Assembly (NCBI RefSeq): GCF_001613065.1
Contig: NZ_BDBQ01000100.1
Span: 1-58,551 of the forward strand
Direction of reading: 5' to 3'
Source of the DNA: Nocardia miyunensis NBRC 108239
Lineage (GTDB): Bacteria > Actinomycetota > Actinomycetes > Mycobacteriales > Mycobacteriaceae
Length of the DNA: 58,551 nt
Shown: one piece after another, positions 8,821 through 18,310 of the stretch
Position numbering within the stretch: position 1 is the stretch's first letter
Layout of the letters: each line of letters opens with the position of its first letter
Notes under the pieces: generated by a model
Database searches by the model: none
Told to the model about the DNA's origin: nothing
Seen by the model: only the letters and a program-made list of their open reading frames with translations
Translations under genes and position numbers: made by a program

Positions 8821-9828
8821 ATGGGCGTCGAAGTCAGCACTGCCGGAATCACCAAAAGCTTTGGTGCCCAGACGATCTGGCGTGAAGTCAGCCTGACGCT
8901 GCCGCCCGGGGAGGTCAGTGTCCTGCTCGGTCCCTCGGGGACGGGCAAATCGGTGTTCCTCAAATCGCTGATCGGTCTGTTGCGTCCGGAGTGTGGATCG
9001 ATCCACGTCGACGGCACCGACATCATGCAGTGCTCGACGTCGCAGCTGTACGAGATCCGCAAGCTCTTCGGCGTGCTGTTCCAGGACGGTGCGCTGTTCG
9101 GCTCGATGAGCCTGTTCGACAATGTCGCGTTCCCGCTGCGCGAACACACCCGCAAGAACGAGTCCGAGATCCGAAGGATCGTATTCGAGAAGCTCGAGTT
9201 GACCGGTCTGCTCGGTGCGGAGGACAAGTTGCCCGGCGAGATCTCCGGTGGGATGCGCAAGCGTGCCGGGCTGGCGCGTGCGCTGGTGCTCGATCCGGAG
9301 ATCATTCTCGTGGACGAGCCGGACTCGGGCCTGGATCCGGTGCGCACCACTTACATCAGTCAGTTGTTCCTGGATATCAACGCGCAGATCGATGCGACGT
9401 TCCTGATCGTCACGCACAACATCAATCTCGCGCGCACGGTGCCGGACAATATCGGGATGCTGTTCCGCCGTGAACTGGTCATGTTCGGACCGCGCGAGGT
9501 ACTGCTGACCTCCGACGAGCCCGTGGTGAAGCAGTTCCTCAACGGCCGCATGGTCGGCCCGATCGGCATGTCCGAGGAGAAGGACGAGGCGCAGATAGAG
9601 CGCGAACAGGCGCTGGTCGATGCCGGTCATCACGCGGGTGGGGTGGATGAGATCGAGGGCATCATCCCGCAGATGCAGGCCACTCCCGGGATGCCGTTCC
9701 GGCAGGCGGTGACCCGCCGCCAGAACCGGGTGCGCGAGATGCTGCACACGCTCACCCCCGCGGCTCGCACTGCGGTGGAGGCGAGTTTCGGTGTGGGCCA
9801 TGCGGTCTCGGACCTGGCGGATCGCTGA
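8821..9828 (+). CDS. mceG: Mce importer ATPase MceG (Mkl family)
   Basis: An ABC ATPase of 335 residues. It has Walker A GPSGTGKS, a Q-loop in GVLFQDGALFG, signature ISGGMRKRAGLARAL, and Walker B with the dimer Asp in ILVDEPDSGLDPV. A C-terminal extension of about 90 residues beyond the ABC core is typical of MceG/Mkl. It powers YrbE-Mce lipid uptake at the inner membrane and in known actinobacteria can serve several mce loci. I use the ATG at 8821 with GGAGAGAAC in front; a longer frame starting at 8719 has no support. It lies 472 bp upstream of yrbEA. Confidence 0.93.
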   Translation: MGVEVSTAGITKSFGAQTIWREVSLTLPPGEVSVLLGPSGTGKSVFLKSLIGLLRPECGSIHVDGTDIMQCSTSQLYEIRKLFGVLFQDGALFGSMSLFDNVAFPLREHTRKNESEIRRIVFEKLELTGLLGAEDKLPGEISGGMRKRAGLARALVLDPEIILVDEPDSGLDPVRTTYISQLFLDINAQIDATFLIVTHNINLARTVPDNIGMLFRRELVMFGPREVLLTSDEPVVKQFLNGRMVGPIGMSEEKDEAQIEREQALVDAGHHAGGVDEIEGIIPQMQATPGMPFRQAVTRRQNRVREMLHTLTPAARTAVEASFGVGHAVSDLADR

Positions 9829-9859
9829 ACCGTCGAGCAGGCTGCGTTACAAAAGACGA

Positions 9860-9888
9860 TTGACGTAACGCGTAAAACGAAGTATGTT
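9860..9888 (+). promoter_or_regulatory. Predicted promoter upstream of the yrbE-mce operon
   Basis: A TTGACG -35 at 9860-9865 and a TATGTT -10 at 9883-9888 are spaced by 17 bp. The surrounding CGATTGACGTAA is repeated exactly at 45316-45327 in front of an acyl-CoA synthetase, and both are followed by a GTGRGYCAC-type element. The first gene downstream is yrbEA at 10301, which would leave a leader of about 400 bases. Confidence 0.5.
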
Positions 9889-10034
9889 CTATGTGAGCCA
9901 CGACACGTGGTGCGCCTCAGGGAGATTCGGATCACAACCGATGTGCCGGGTCGGTATTCCGGGAGTGCCGGTGGCTCCACCGCTCGCCGTACTGCGCGAG
10001 CGAATGCGGTCTCGTGAAATCGGAGTATCGAACA

Positions 10035-10160
10035 ATGACGCTCGAAGGCAATGTCGCCGAACCGATCGGGAATACTGCGATCGTTCTTCCGGCCCTCGAA
10101 TCTGCGCAGGGCGCGGCGCCGATCACGCGGCGCATGAGAAATCGGTATTCGGTTCTATAA
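10035..10160 (+). CDS. Possible small protein in the long leader before yrbEA
   Basis: A 41-codon frame starts at ATG with a weak GGAG 10 bases upstream and ends at TAA. The first 30 codons show moderate third-position GC; the last ones do not. The product has no membrane segment or motif I recognise. It lies between the predicted promoter and yrbEA, so it could be a leader gene or chance. The rest of the 9829-10300 gap shows no gene. Confidence 0.2.
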   Translation: MTLEGNVAEPIGNTAIVLPALESAQGAAPITRRMRNRYSVL

Positions 10161-10300
10161 ATCCGTTGCGTAGCAAGTAATTTCACCGTCGGTGACGCCT
10201 GGGCGCACTGCCGGGAATTCCGCACACAATCAGCACCAGAAATCGGTTAGAGCGGCGCAGCTGTCGCATGCGCCGACATCCATGGAGGGAGGTGCCACCG

Positions 10301-11212
10301 ATGAGTATCACGCAGGCACCGATGATCGCCCACGCAGTATCCGGCCCCGGCGGTCCATCGCACGATCGTCTCGACGAGTCGCCACCGGTGACGCCGTCCC
10401 GCATACAACGGGTGGTGGCACATCTGCGGCGAGCGCCGCGCGACAGCCTGGCAACCCTGGGCCGGTCTGCCCATCTGACCGCCGCGGTGGTGCGCTACAC
10501 GGTCGTGGACACCGTGCGGCTGCGTATGCCGGTGTACGAGCTGGTCGACCAGATGTGGTTGCTGCTCAAGGTGACCGCGCTGCCCGCGCTGCTGATGGCG
10601 ATACCGATCGGCGCGGAGGTGTCGGTCGAGGTCGGCGGCATCATGAATCAGGTTGGGGCCAACTCGCTGGCGGGCGCGGCCAGCGGCCTGGGCGTCGTCG
10701 GCCAGGGTGCGCCGATGGCGGCCGGTCTGCTGATGAGCGGCGCGGCGGCCTCCGCGATCGCCTCGGACCTGGGCGCCCGCTCGATCCGCGAGGAGATCGA
10801 TGCGATGCGGGTGATGGGCGTGGACCCGATCGAACGCCTGGTGATGCCGCGCTTCGTCGCGATGATCGTGATCGCCCCGGTGCTGTGCATCATCATCATC
10901 GTCGGCGCGGGCGTCTTCGCGGGCCTGGTCATCTCGGCGAACGTGAACAACGTTGTGCCGGGCAGCTTCTGGCAGTCCTTCGGCGCGTTCGCCACCCCGA
11001 CCGATCTGGCGTTCTCGGTGCTCAAATCGCTGGTCTTCGCCGCCATCGTGGTGTTGATCGCGAGCCTGCGCGGTCTCGAGGCCAAGGGCGGCCCGAAGGG
11101 TGTGGCGAACGCCGTCAACGCCTCGGTCGTGCTGAGCGTGTTCTGCATCTTCATGACGAATCTGCTGATCAGTCAGCTGCAGATGATGTTCTTCCCGGCG
11201 CGATTGGCGTGA
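10301..11212 (+). CDS. yrbEA: YrbEA, Mce importer permease
   Basis: An integral membrane protein of 303 residues in the MlaE/YrbE permease family, with five or six hydrophobic segments. It carries the cytoplasmic coupling motif REEIDAMRVMGVDPIERLVMPR, the site where the MceG ATPase contacts the permease. It forms the transmembrane channel with YrbEB. The ATG at 10301 follows GGAGGTGCCACCG; an upstream in-frame start at 10268 is less likely. Its stop overlaps the yrbEB start (ATGA). Confidence 0.93.
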   Translation: MSITQAPMIAHAVSGPGGPSHDRLDESPPVTPSRIQRVVAHLRRAPRDSLATLGRSAHLTAAVVRYTVVDTVRLRMPVYELVDQMWLLLKVTALPALLMAIPIGAEVSVEVGGIMNQVGANSLAGAASGLGVVGQGAPMAAGLLMSGAAASAIASDLGARSIREEIDAMRVMGVDPIERLVMPRFVAMIVIAPVLCIIIIVGAGVFAGLVISANVNNVVPGSFWQSFGAFATPTDLAFSVLKSLVFAAIVVLIASLRGLEAKGGPKGVANAVNASVVLSVFCIFMTNLLISQLQMMFFPARLA

Positions 11213-12087
11213 TGATGAGTACACCTTCGAACTACTCGAATGCGTTGCCCGCCTTGGCCGCTCGCCCGCTTCGCGCAATCGGGCGCAGCGTGAGCGACAT
11301 GGTCGGGGAGATCGGCCAAGTGGCCGTGTTCATCGTCAAGACCGTCGCGCTGCTGCCGGTCACCGTTCGCCACTATCGCAAACAGACCGTCAAGACGATG
11401 AACAACATGGCCTGGGGCAGTGGCTCGCTCATCGTCGACGGCGGTGTGGTCAGCCTGATGTTCTTCCTCGGCGTGGCCGTCGGCGCGGTGGTGGCGATCG
11501 AGGCGTTCATGGCCTTCGATCTGCTGGGCTTCGGCGCGTTGACCGGAATCATCGGATCCTTCGGCAATATTCGCGTCATCGCCCCGATCATCACCGGCAT
11601 CGGCTTCGCCGCCCAGGCCGGCTGCCGGATGACCGCCGAGATCGGCGCGATGCGCATCTCCGAGGAGATCGACGCCACCGAATCCATGGGGCTGCGGGCG
11701 ATTCCGTTCGTGGTGGGCACCCGGCTCATCGGCGGCATGCTCGTGGTGCTGCCCGGATATCTGATGGCGCTGGTGGTCGCCTTCTTCACCGGCGGGATCA
11801 TCGTCAAGGTCTTCCACCATCAGCCGCACGGCACCTACGACCACTATTTCGCGCAGTTCCTGAGCTGGCCGGATCTGGGGGCCTCGGTGATCAAGGCGGT
11901 GTCGTTCTGCGCGGTGGTCACGCTGATCCATTGCTACTACGGCTATTTCGCCTCCGGCGGGCCCGCGGGCGTCGGCGCCGCGTCGGGCCGGGCGATCCGG
12001 GCGAGCCTGGTGGCGATCGTCGTGCTGAATTTCGCGATGACAGTGGTGATCTGGGGCCTGAGCCCCCTGCTGGTTTTCAAAGGATAG
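11212..12087 (+). CDS. yrbEB: YrbEB, Mce importer permease
   Basis: The second permease subunit has 291 residues. Hydrophobic segments are spread throughout, and the coupling motif SEEIDATESMGLRAIPFVVGTR aligns with that of YrbEA. Two ATG codons (11212 and 11215) overlap the yrbEA stop, so translation is probably coupled. It is 4 bp from mceA. A longer overlapping frame upstream is only an open shadow through yrbEA. Confidence 0.93.
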   Translation: MMSTPSNYSNALPALAARPLRAIGRSVSDMVGEIGQVAVFIVKTVALLPVTVRHYRKQTVKTMNNMAWGSGSLIVDGGVVSLMFFLGVAVGAVVAIEAFMAFDLLGFGALTGIIGSFGNIRVIAPIITGIGFAAQAGCRMTAEIGAMRISEEIDATESMGLRAIPFVVGTRLIGGMLVVLPGYLMALVVAFFTGGIIVKVFHHQPHGTYDHYFAQFLSWPDLGASVIKAVSFCAVVTLIHCYYGYFASGGPAGVGAASGRAIRASLVAIVVLNFAMTVVIWGLSPLLVFKG

Positions 12088-12091
12088 GGCG

Positions 12092-13180
12092 ATGGCCAAG
12101 ACACGCAATCAGGATTTCCTGCGCGGCACCGACCGCGATCAGAAACGCATCGTGAACATCGCGGCCGCCGGGGTCGCGGCCACGGTCGCCGTCGTGCTGG
12201 CGGCCACGATGTGGGTGTACCCGACCTACCACGAGCCGTCCGGCCTGGCGCTGAATGTTCAAGTGCCCTATGTCGGTCCGGGCGTCGGCACCGGGACGAA
12301 GGTGATTCTGCACGGCGCGGAGATCGGTGAGGTCACCGGCTTGGAGAAGACCGATCCGGGCACGGTGCGGATGAGCCTGCAACTGCGGTCCGGCATCTCC
12401 GCGCGCCTGACCGACGATTTCGACCTGGATTTCCGCCCGCAGAACTATTTCGGCATCAGCGCGGTCGATCTGATCGCCCACCCCGAGGGGAATCGGCTGG
12501 TGTCCGGCAGCACGCTGGACAAGACGCCCGCCGGTGACTTCACCATGTCCACGATGCTGGAGAAGGGTTCGGTCGCGGTCGACGGCACGCTGACCCAGTC
12601 GATGGTGACCACCCTGAACAAGGTCGTGCGGTACACCGACGGGCTGACCCCGCTCATCCAATCGGGAATCATCTTGGCCGATCGGGTGGCCGCCACCCAG
12701 CAGACGATGCCGACCGAACTGATGCGCCGGGCCGACGACATCCTCGCTGTCCTACCGGCTTTCGGTGATCAGGCGGTCGACGCCCTCTACAACGTGTACA
12801 ACAGTTCCTACAATCGTCGGCCCGACGGTTCGGTCGGCGTGGACGACGCGTTCATGGACAAGACCGACGAGGGTCTGGGACTGGCGGCCAACAGCCTGTT
12901 CGGCAAGGCCGGTCACTTGCTCGCCTCGCACGGGTCGCAGCTGACCCCGGTTACCCAGCTCGTGCAGGCGATGGGTGACGCCATGCCGCACATGCTCGGC
13001 GGCGGCAAGGCTCCCGACAAGCTGATGACACTGATCGACCGGTACAACGCGGCCTTCCGCGGCAGCAACGGGCACAAGACGCTGAGTCTGCGCATCGTCG
13101 TGGACGATCTGCCGATGTTCGCCACGCCGCTGGCGCTGACCGGAATTCCGACCGCACCGGCCGGGGAGGAACACCGATGA
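12092..13180 (+). CDS. mceA: MceA, Mce-family substrate-binding protein
   Basis: A 362-residue protein with one N-terminal membrane anchor (about residues 18-40), then the MCE/MlaD domain (VQVPYVGPGVGTGTKVILHGAEIGEVTGL) and a long helical tail. Mce proteins A-F assemble into a hollow hexameric tube that conducts lipids across the periplasm to the YrbE permeases. AGGATAGGGCG precedes the ATG and the stop overlaps mceB. Its place directly after yrbEB defines it as the A subunit. Confidence 0.9.
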   Translation: MAKTRNQDFLRGTDRDQKRIVNIAAAGVAATVAVVLAATMWVYPTYHEPSGLALNVQVPYVGPGVGTGTKVILHGAEIGEVTGLEKTDPGTVRMSLQLRSGISARLTDDFDLDFRPQNYFGISAVDLIAHPEGNRLVSGSTLDKTPAGDFTMSTMLEKGSVAVDGTLTQSMVTTLNKVVRYTDGLTPLIQSGIILADRVAATQQTMPTELMRRADDILAVLPAFGDQAVDALYNVYNSSYNRRPDGSVGVDDAFMDKTDEGLGLAANSLFGKAGHLLASHGSQLTPVTQLVQAMGDAMPHMLGGGKAPDKLMTLIDRYNAAFRGSNGHKTLSLRIVVDDLPMFATPLALTGIPTAPAGEEHR

Positions 13181-14187
13181 GCCCACGCACCAAACTGTTC
13201 GTCACGCTGGGCAAGCTCGGCGTCGCCGCGGTCGTGGCGGTCGTACTGTTCTCGATCATCCTCAGCGCCATCAAGAATCCGGTGCACGGTGACACCGACA
13301 GTTACACCGCCGAGTTCACCGATGCGTCCGGCCTGCACGTCAACGGCGATATCCGCACGAAAGGCGTTCGGGTAGGGAAGGTTTCGGCGATCAAGCTCAT
13401 CCGGAAGAACGGCGCGAGCATCGCCGAGGTGAGTTTCTCGCTCGAGCATCCGTACCGATTGCTGGACAACTCGGTGCTGGCCGTGAAGTACCAGAACCTC
13501 ACCGGGATCCGATATGTGGATCTGCAGGAGCCGGACCGGCCGGGCCACCCGGTCCACAAGCTCGGCACCGATCGGACCCGGCCTTCGTTCGACATCACCC
13601 AGTTGTTCAACGGTCTGCAACCGGTGCTGAGCACGATGAGCACCAACGAGATCAATACCTTCATGCAGAACGCGATCACCCTGTTGCAGGGCGACGGATC
13701 GGGTCTGGCGCCCATGCTCGACAGCGTGCAGCGGCTCACCGATCTCGCGCACGACCGGGAACAGGTCATCTCCGTATTGGTCACGAATCTCTTGCGGATC
13801 TCCGATTCGATGGGCGGAAAGTCGCCGGAGGTCATGGAATTCATGAAATCGCTGAGTTTTCCGATCGCCAAGGCGATGACCGTGCTGAGCCAATTCCCGA
13901 AGACGGCGAAATTCGGACCCGAATTCCTCACCCCGGTCCACCAGTTGCTCATCGAGCTCGGCTTCGCGCGCGGTGTGGATGTCGACAAGATACTCAGCCA
14001 CGCGTTCGCCTCGCTGCCGCAGGCCGCGGAGGCGCTGCGGCTGCTGCCGGTGACGTTCGCCGGGCTGCAATTGCCGCAGACGTCGGCCGCGCCCGCAGCG
14101 ATGAACTGCAGTCATGGGATCGCCCAATTGCCCACGGAGGTCAAGGTTTTGCTGAACGGGAGCGAGGTCGTGGTATGCCGGAAGTGA
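13177..14187 (+). CDS. mceB: MceB, Mce-family protein
   Basis: The protein has 336 residues with an N-terminal anchor at about residues 12-32, then an MCE domain (YTAEFTDASGLHVNGDIRTKGVRVGKV) and a NLTGIRYVDLQ stretch typical of the B subunit. A helical tail follows. It starts by ATGA overlap with mceA behind GGAGGAACACCG. It is part of the importer tube. Confidence 0.9.
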   Translation: MSPRTKLFVTLGKLGVAAVVAVVLFSIILSAIKNPVHGDTDSYTAEFTDASGLHVNGDIRTKGVRVGKVSAIKLIRKNGASIAEVSFSLEHPYRLLDNSVLAVKYQNLTGIRYVDLQEPDRPGHPVHKLGTDRTRPSFDITQLFNGLQPVLSTMSTNEINTFMQNAITLLQGDGSGLAPMLDSVQRLTDLAHDREQVISVLVTNLLRISDSMGGKSPEVMEFMKSLSFPIAKAMTVLSQFPKTAKFGPEFLTPVHQLLIELGFARGVDVDKILSHAFASLPQAAEALRLLPVTFAGLQLPQTSAAPAAMNCSHGIAQLPTEVKVLLNGSEVVVCRK

Positions 14188-15197
14188 TGACGAGCGGGCC
14201 GTGGCGCGGTGCGCTGGGCGCTCTGATTCGGCGGGTGACCGCCAGTGAGATTCTGCTCGGGACGGTGGTCGTGGTCACCGCCGTCGCCGCCCTGGGCGCG
14301 ACCACCCTGTTCTACATCCATCCCGCCGGGCAGCGCACGGTATCGTTCCAGACCACCGACGCCTCGACGCTGTCGACGGGCGAGGAAGTCCGGGTCGCCG
14401 GGATCACCGTCGGCAAGCTGACCAAGGTGTCCTTCCAGCCGGATACCGTACTGGTCGAGGCGCAGGTCTCGGACGACACATTGATCGGCGACGATTCGCG
14501 CGTCGAGGTCCGCATGCTCACCCCGGTCGGCGGTTACGCGGTAACTGTTGTGCCACTGGGTGATTCGCCGCTGGGCTCGCGCGTGATCCCGGTCGACCAC
14601 GTCAGCGTCCCGTATTCGATCGGTGACGTGCTCCAGGCCGCACCGCATGTGACCGACCAGGTGCAGGGCGGCACCGTGAACGCCAATATCGATCAGGTCG
14701 CCGAAGCGCTGCAACACAATTCGACGTCGGTCGGGTCGCTGATCGCCGGGATGAACAGCATCTCGGCCGTGATGGACCGCCAGCGCACGCAGGTCGAGCA
14801 GATCACCGGTCTGGCCTCGGAGTACATGAAGACGTTCAACGGCAGCCGGGATTTCGTGTTCGACCTGATCCGTCAAATCGATCTGGTCGTATCCACTTAC
14901 AACAACGCGCACGTCGGGTTCAACGAAGCCTATGCCCTGCTGGGTGACGTCCTGATGCGGGTGCAGCCGGAGATGAAGTTCTACCTGGACCACAAGGATC
15001 AGGTGCACGGCGCGGTGGACCAGGTGCGTAAGTCGATCGAGAGTTTCCAGGCGAATATGGGCCCGGCTATCGACAAACTACAGGGACTGCGCGCCCAGCT
15101 CGCGGCATGGCTGACCCCGCAGGGTTTGGCGACGATCGCCGGCGGCACCGTGCTGGCCTCGAATATCTGTGTTCCTCTTCCCGGGCGGACGTGCTGA
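14175..15197 (+). CDS. mceC: MceC, Mce-family protein
   Basis: A 340-residue Mce protein with a membrane anchor at about residues 25-48 and the MCE core QTTDASTLSTGEEVRVAGI. An extended helical tail follows, then a C-terminal Cys pair. The start is either the ATG at 14175 or the in-frame ATG at 14187, which overlaps the mceB stop. Both have weak ribosome sites, so the first four residues are uncertain. Confidence 0.88.
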   Translation: MPEVMTSGPWRGALGALIRRVTASEILLGTVVVVTAVAALGATTLFYIHPAGQRTVSFQTTDASTLSTGEEVRVAGITVGKLTKVSFQPDTVLVEAQVSDDTLIGDDSRVEVRMLTPVGGYAVTVVPLGDSPLGSRVIPVDHVSVPYSIGDVLQAAPHVTDQVQGGTVNANIDQVAEALQHNSTSVGSLIAGMNSISAVMDRQRTQVEQITGLASEYMKTFNGSRDFVFDLIRQIDLVVSTYNNAHVGFNEAYALLGDVLMRVQPEMKFYLDHKDQVHGAVDQVRKSIESFQANMGPAIDKLQGLRAQLAAWLTPQGLATIAGGTVLASNICVPLPGRTC

Positions 15198-15198
15198 G

Positions 15199-16296
15199 AT
15201 GACAATTCGGAGGAAGTATCTGATCGGCACCGGTGGGGTGCTGGCACTCGCACTGGTGGGCGGCCTTGGCTTCGCCGTCGTGGATCCGGAAGGCCCGCAA
15301 TCGCATTCGGGGTTCTGCGCGGAGATGCCCGACGCGGTGGGCCTGTACGCGGGTAATCCGGTGACCCAGATGGGATTGCAGGTGGGCCGCGTGGACCGGA
15401 TCCAACCGCGGGGCGATCACGTCGAGGTGAGTTTCACCCTGGACGGCGGTCGGCGGTTCCCCGTCGGCGTCCGCGCGGTCACCCGTTCCAAGTCGATCCT
15501 CGCCGACCGCAGTGTGGAACTGGTGGGCAACTATCGAACCGGCCCGGAACTCGCTGCCGGGCAGTGCATTCCGGAGGAGCACAGCTTCACGCCCAAGAGC
15601 ATCTCCGAAATCGCGGGCTCGGCAGCGGATTTCATCAACGCGCTGAGTCCGGACGACAACCGGGAGAGCTTCCAGAAGGCCGTGTCCGGCTTCGAACAGG
15701 CGCTGCGCGGGCAGGGCGACAACGCGCGGTCGATGATGCTGCACGCCTCCGCGGCAGCGCAGAGCCCGGACAGGCTGATGGCCGATATCGGATCCATCAT
15801 CCAGAACATGGCACCGCTGACCGACGCCGCGCTACAGCGGTGGCCCGCGATGAAATCCATCCTGGATCAGATGCCCGAGGTCGTCGGCGCGGGGATCGAT
15901 CTGTGGCCCGGTGTGGTGGACGTCTGCGTGGGCGTCGGCTGGCTGGTGAACGTGCTGCACGATGTGCAGACCAACAACGGCGACCTGCTCTGGCCACTGT
16001 TGCAGGGCCCGGTCGCCGATGCCGTCCACCTGGCCGCCAGCCGATCGAAAGACATTGCCGGACTGTTGGATTCGATTCCGTCGATCGCCGCGACACTGCG
16101 GCAGCAGTCGACGGGCAACGGCGGGATGGTGATCGACTACCGCCCGCCGACCGTCCAGGCCGATTCCCCGGTGGCTCCCGAGTTGTGCGAGGAGGCGAAC
16201 CGTACGCGTCCCGGCAGCTGCTCGACCGTTCAGGGGCATGTGCGGGTGCCGGTCACGGGACTGCTGGACATGGTGCTCGCGAAAGGTCAACGATGA
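15199..16296 (+). CDS. mceD: MceD, Mce-family protein
   Basis: The protein has 365 residues and begins with a short basic segment and hydrophobic anchor (YLIGTGGVLALALVGGLGF). An MCE domain containing GLYAGNPVTQMGLQVGRVD follows. The ATG at 15199 lies immediately after the mceC stop; an earlier in-frame start would overlap mceC without a better ribosome site. The stop overlaps mceE. It has the usual role as a tube subunit of the lipid importer. Confidence 0.88.
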   Translation: MTIRRKYLIGTGGVLALALVGGLGFAVVDPEGPQSHSGFCAEMPDAVGLYAGNPVTQMGLQVGRVDRIQPRGDHVEVSFTLDGGRRFPVGVRAVTRSKSILADRSVELVGNYRTGPELAAGQCIPEEHSFTPKSISEIAGSAADFINALSPDDNRESFQKAVSGFEQALRGQGDNARSMMLHASAAAQSPDRLMADIGSIIQNMAPLTDAALQRWPAMKSILDQMPEVVGAGIDLWPGVVDVCVGVGWLVNVLHDVQTNNGDLLWPLLQGPVADAVHLAASRSKDIAGLLDSIPSIAATLRQQSTGNGGMVIDYRPPTVQADSPVAPELCEEANRTRPGSCSTVQGHVRVPVTGLLDMVLAKGQR

Positions 16297-17300
16297 AGAC
16301 GACCACACGATGGAAGACCGGCGCCGTGGCGACGGTGCTCGGGTGCAGCCTGCTGGCCACCTGCGCGTGCTCGGCGGTGGGCCCGGACGATCTGCCTTCG
16401 GTCCGCGGCGGCGTCGGGGCGGGTTATCAGCTCGGGATGCAGTTCGCCAGCACCATGAATCTGCCCACCGGAGCCGATGTGATGATGGACGGACTGCGCG
16501 TCGGGCAGGTCGAGAAGCTCACCGTCGCAGGGAAAATCGTCGACGTCAGCGCCGAGGTCAAGGAGGGGACGAAGATCCCCGCCGACGTGCGCGCGGTCAT
16601 CCGCCAGAACACCCTGCTGGGTGATACCTACATCGCGCTCGATCACGGGCCGGTGGTGCAGGGCCCTTACCTGCCGCCCGGAGGCACGGTGAGCGTCGAT
16701 CACACCAGCTCGCCGCCGCAGCTCGAGGACACCATGGCGGTCATGGCGTATTTCGTCAACGGCGGCAGCATCCAGCAGATCGAGAACGCCATGACCGGGA
16801 TCAATACCGTCATGCCCAAGCCTCGCAACGTGCAGCGGCTGGCGAACGTCGTCGCCGGGGACATGCGTGATCTGTCCGGTGACACCCATGAGATCGACCG
16901 CATGCTCAACGGTTTCAGCGCGACCGGCGCCTCGATCGACGCCAGGGGGCAGACCCTGGCAACGCTGTTCGGGCAACCGACCGTGCACTACTGGCGTCGC
17001 ACGGCGGTCAACATCGTGTCCTACATCAGCCAGATCCTGCCCTCGGTCGGCAGCGTGTACGAGGGCGGGCTGTGGATGGTGCCCATGCTGAATTCCCTGG
17101 CCGAGACCGGCGCGGTCGGCCGCGGCATCTGGGACCGCGCACCCGCGGATACCGCGAAGGTGTCGGACTTCCTGCGCACCACGTTGCTGCCGTTCGCGCA
17201 GAATCCCTCGGTCGACATCCGCTCGATCGAGACGGACAAGGGGGACCAGATCGTCGGGGACGTCCAGAATCTGCTGCGCATGCTGGGAGCGGTGAAATGA
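16293..17300 (+). CDS. mceE: MceE, probable lipoprotein subunit of the Mce complex
   Basis: A 335-residue protein with a lipoprotein-like leader ending LLATCAC, so Cys 24 or Cys 26 could be lipidated. The lipobox is not canonical. The MCE core follows (NLPTGADVMMDGLRVGQVEKL), with the NTLLGDTYIAL stretch. In known mce operons the E subunit is the lipoprotein (LprK/LprN type). ATGA-type overlaps join it to mceD and mceF. Confidence 0.9.
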   Translation: MKTTTRWKTGAVATVLGCSLLATCACSAVGPDDLPSVRGGVGAGYQLGMQFASTMNLPTGADVMMDGLRVGQVEKLTVAGKIVDVSAEVKEGTKIPADVRAVIRQNTLLGDTYIALDHGPVVQGPYLPPGGTVSVDHTSSPPQLEDTMAVMAYFVNGGSIQQIENAMTGINTVMPKPRNVQRLANVVAGDMRDLSGDTHEIDRMLNGFSATGASIDARGQTLATLFGQPTVHYWRRTAVNIVSYISQILPSVGSVYEGGLWMVPMLNSLAETGAVGRGIWDRAPADTAKVSDFLRTTLLPFAQNPSVDIRSIETDKGDQIVGDVQNLLRMLGAVK

Positions 17301-18253
17301 GCCTGAAGACAATCGCATCCGTCGCGGGCATGGCGGCGCTGGCCGTGTCCTCGTTCGTGTATCTGAACCACATCGGCCTGGATACCGGTCTGCTGCAACA
17401 CGTTCGCACCGCCAGTATGTCGGTTCCCGACACCAACGGCCTGGTGGTCGGCTCCCGGGTGCTGTTGCGCGGCGTCGCGATCGGGCACGTCACCGGTATC
17501 GACCCCACGCCGGACCAGGTGAAGATCGCTTGGAACTACGACGATGGCTACCGCATCCCGTCGGAGAGCAGTTTCCGGGTCGACAATCTCTCGGCGCTGG
17601 GCGAGGCATATCTGGCGGTGCTTCCGGCGACCGAATCCGGCCCATACCTGACGAACGGGGCGGCCGTGCCCGCCGCCCATGTGGTCGTGCCGACCACATT
17701 CCAGGAATTGTCGGCCCGGCTGACCCGGATGCTCGAGCAGATCGAGCCCGATCGGGTCCGGGAGATCTTCCGGACCGTCGATGTGGCGCTGCCCGATGAT
17801 TCGTATGTCCTGAACGACCTGTCGCGTGCGGGCCAGCTGCTCGCCCAGACCCTGACCCGGCGATCGGACAACCTGACGCAGTTGCTGACGAAGTTGCAGC
17901 CGCTGCTGGAAGGCACCGGTACCGTCCCCGCCGACCTCGCCGGGGCCACACCGCAATTGGCGCAGTTCGGGTCGGGATTCAACGATGTGCTCGGCGGGAT
18001 CGACTTCGCCGCGTCCTTCGGCCCGCTGACCGGTATCCGCGACGGGGCCGCCCCGCTGATCGATCAGTTGCAGGCGTTCCTGGACAAGAGTTCCGAAGAT
18101 CTGCACACCCTCGGCGTGGACCTGCTGCCCGGCGTGCGGGCCGGGGCGGCGTCGATGTCGACGGTGGATGTCGGGCGGCTGCTGGACAACGCGATCGCCT
18201 CGACCTCCTCGGGCGACGCGATCACCGTGCACCTGCGACCACCGGGGAGGTAG
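17297..18253 (+). CDS. mceF: MceF, Mce-family protein
   Basis: The last of the six Mce subunits, 318 residues. The N-terminus has a hydrophobic anchor (IASVAGMAALAVSSFVYL), followed by the MCE domain (VPDTNGLVVGSRVLLRGVAIGHV) and a helical tail. The ATG overlaps the mceE stop; a longer frame extending upstream to 17072 is not credible because it lies inside mceE. Confidence 0.88.
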   Translation: MSLKTIASVAGMAALAVSSFVYLNHIGLDTGLLQHVRTASMSVPDTNGLVVGSRVLLRGVAIGHVTGIDPTPDQVKIAWNYDDGYRIPSESSFRVDNLSALGEAYLAVLPATESGPYLTNGAAVPAAHVVVPTTFQELSARLTRMLEQIEPDRVREIFRTVDVALPDDSYVLNDLSRAGQLLAQTLTRRSDNLTQLLTKLQPLLEGTGTVPADLAGATPQLAQFGSGFNDVLGGIDFAASFGPLTGIRDGAAPLIDQLQAFLDKSSEDLHTLGVDLLPGVRAGAASMSTVDVGRLLDNAIASTSSGDAITVHLRPPGR

Positions 18254-18310
18254 CCCCTGCTCCGCGACGACAGCGATTTCCCTGACCATCCCCGTTCGAA
18301 GAAGGCTTCC

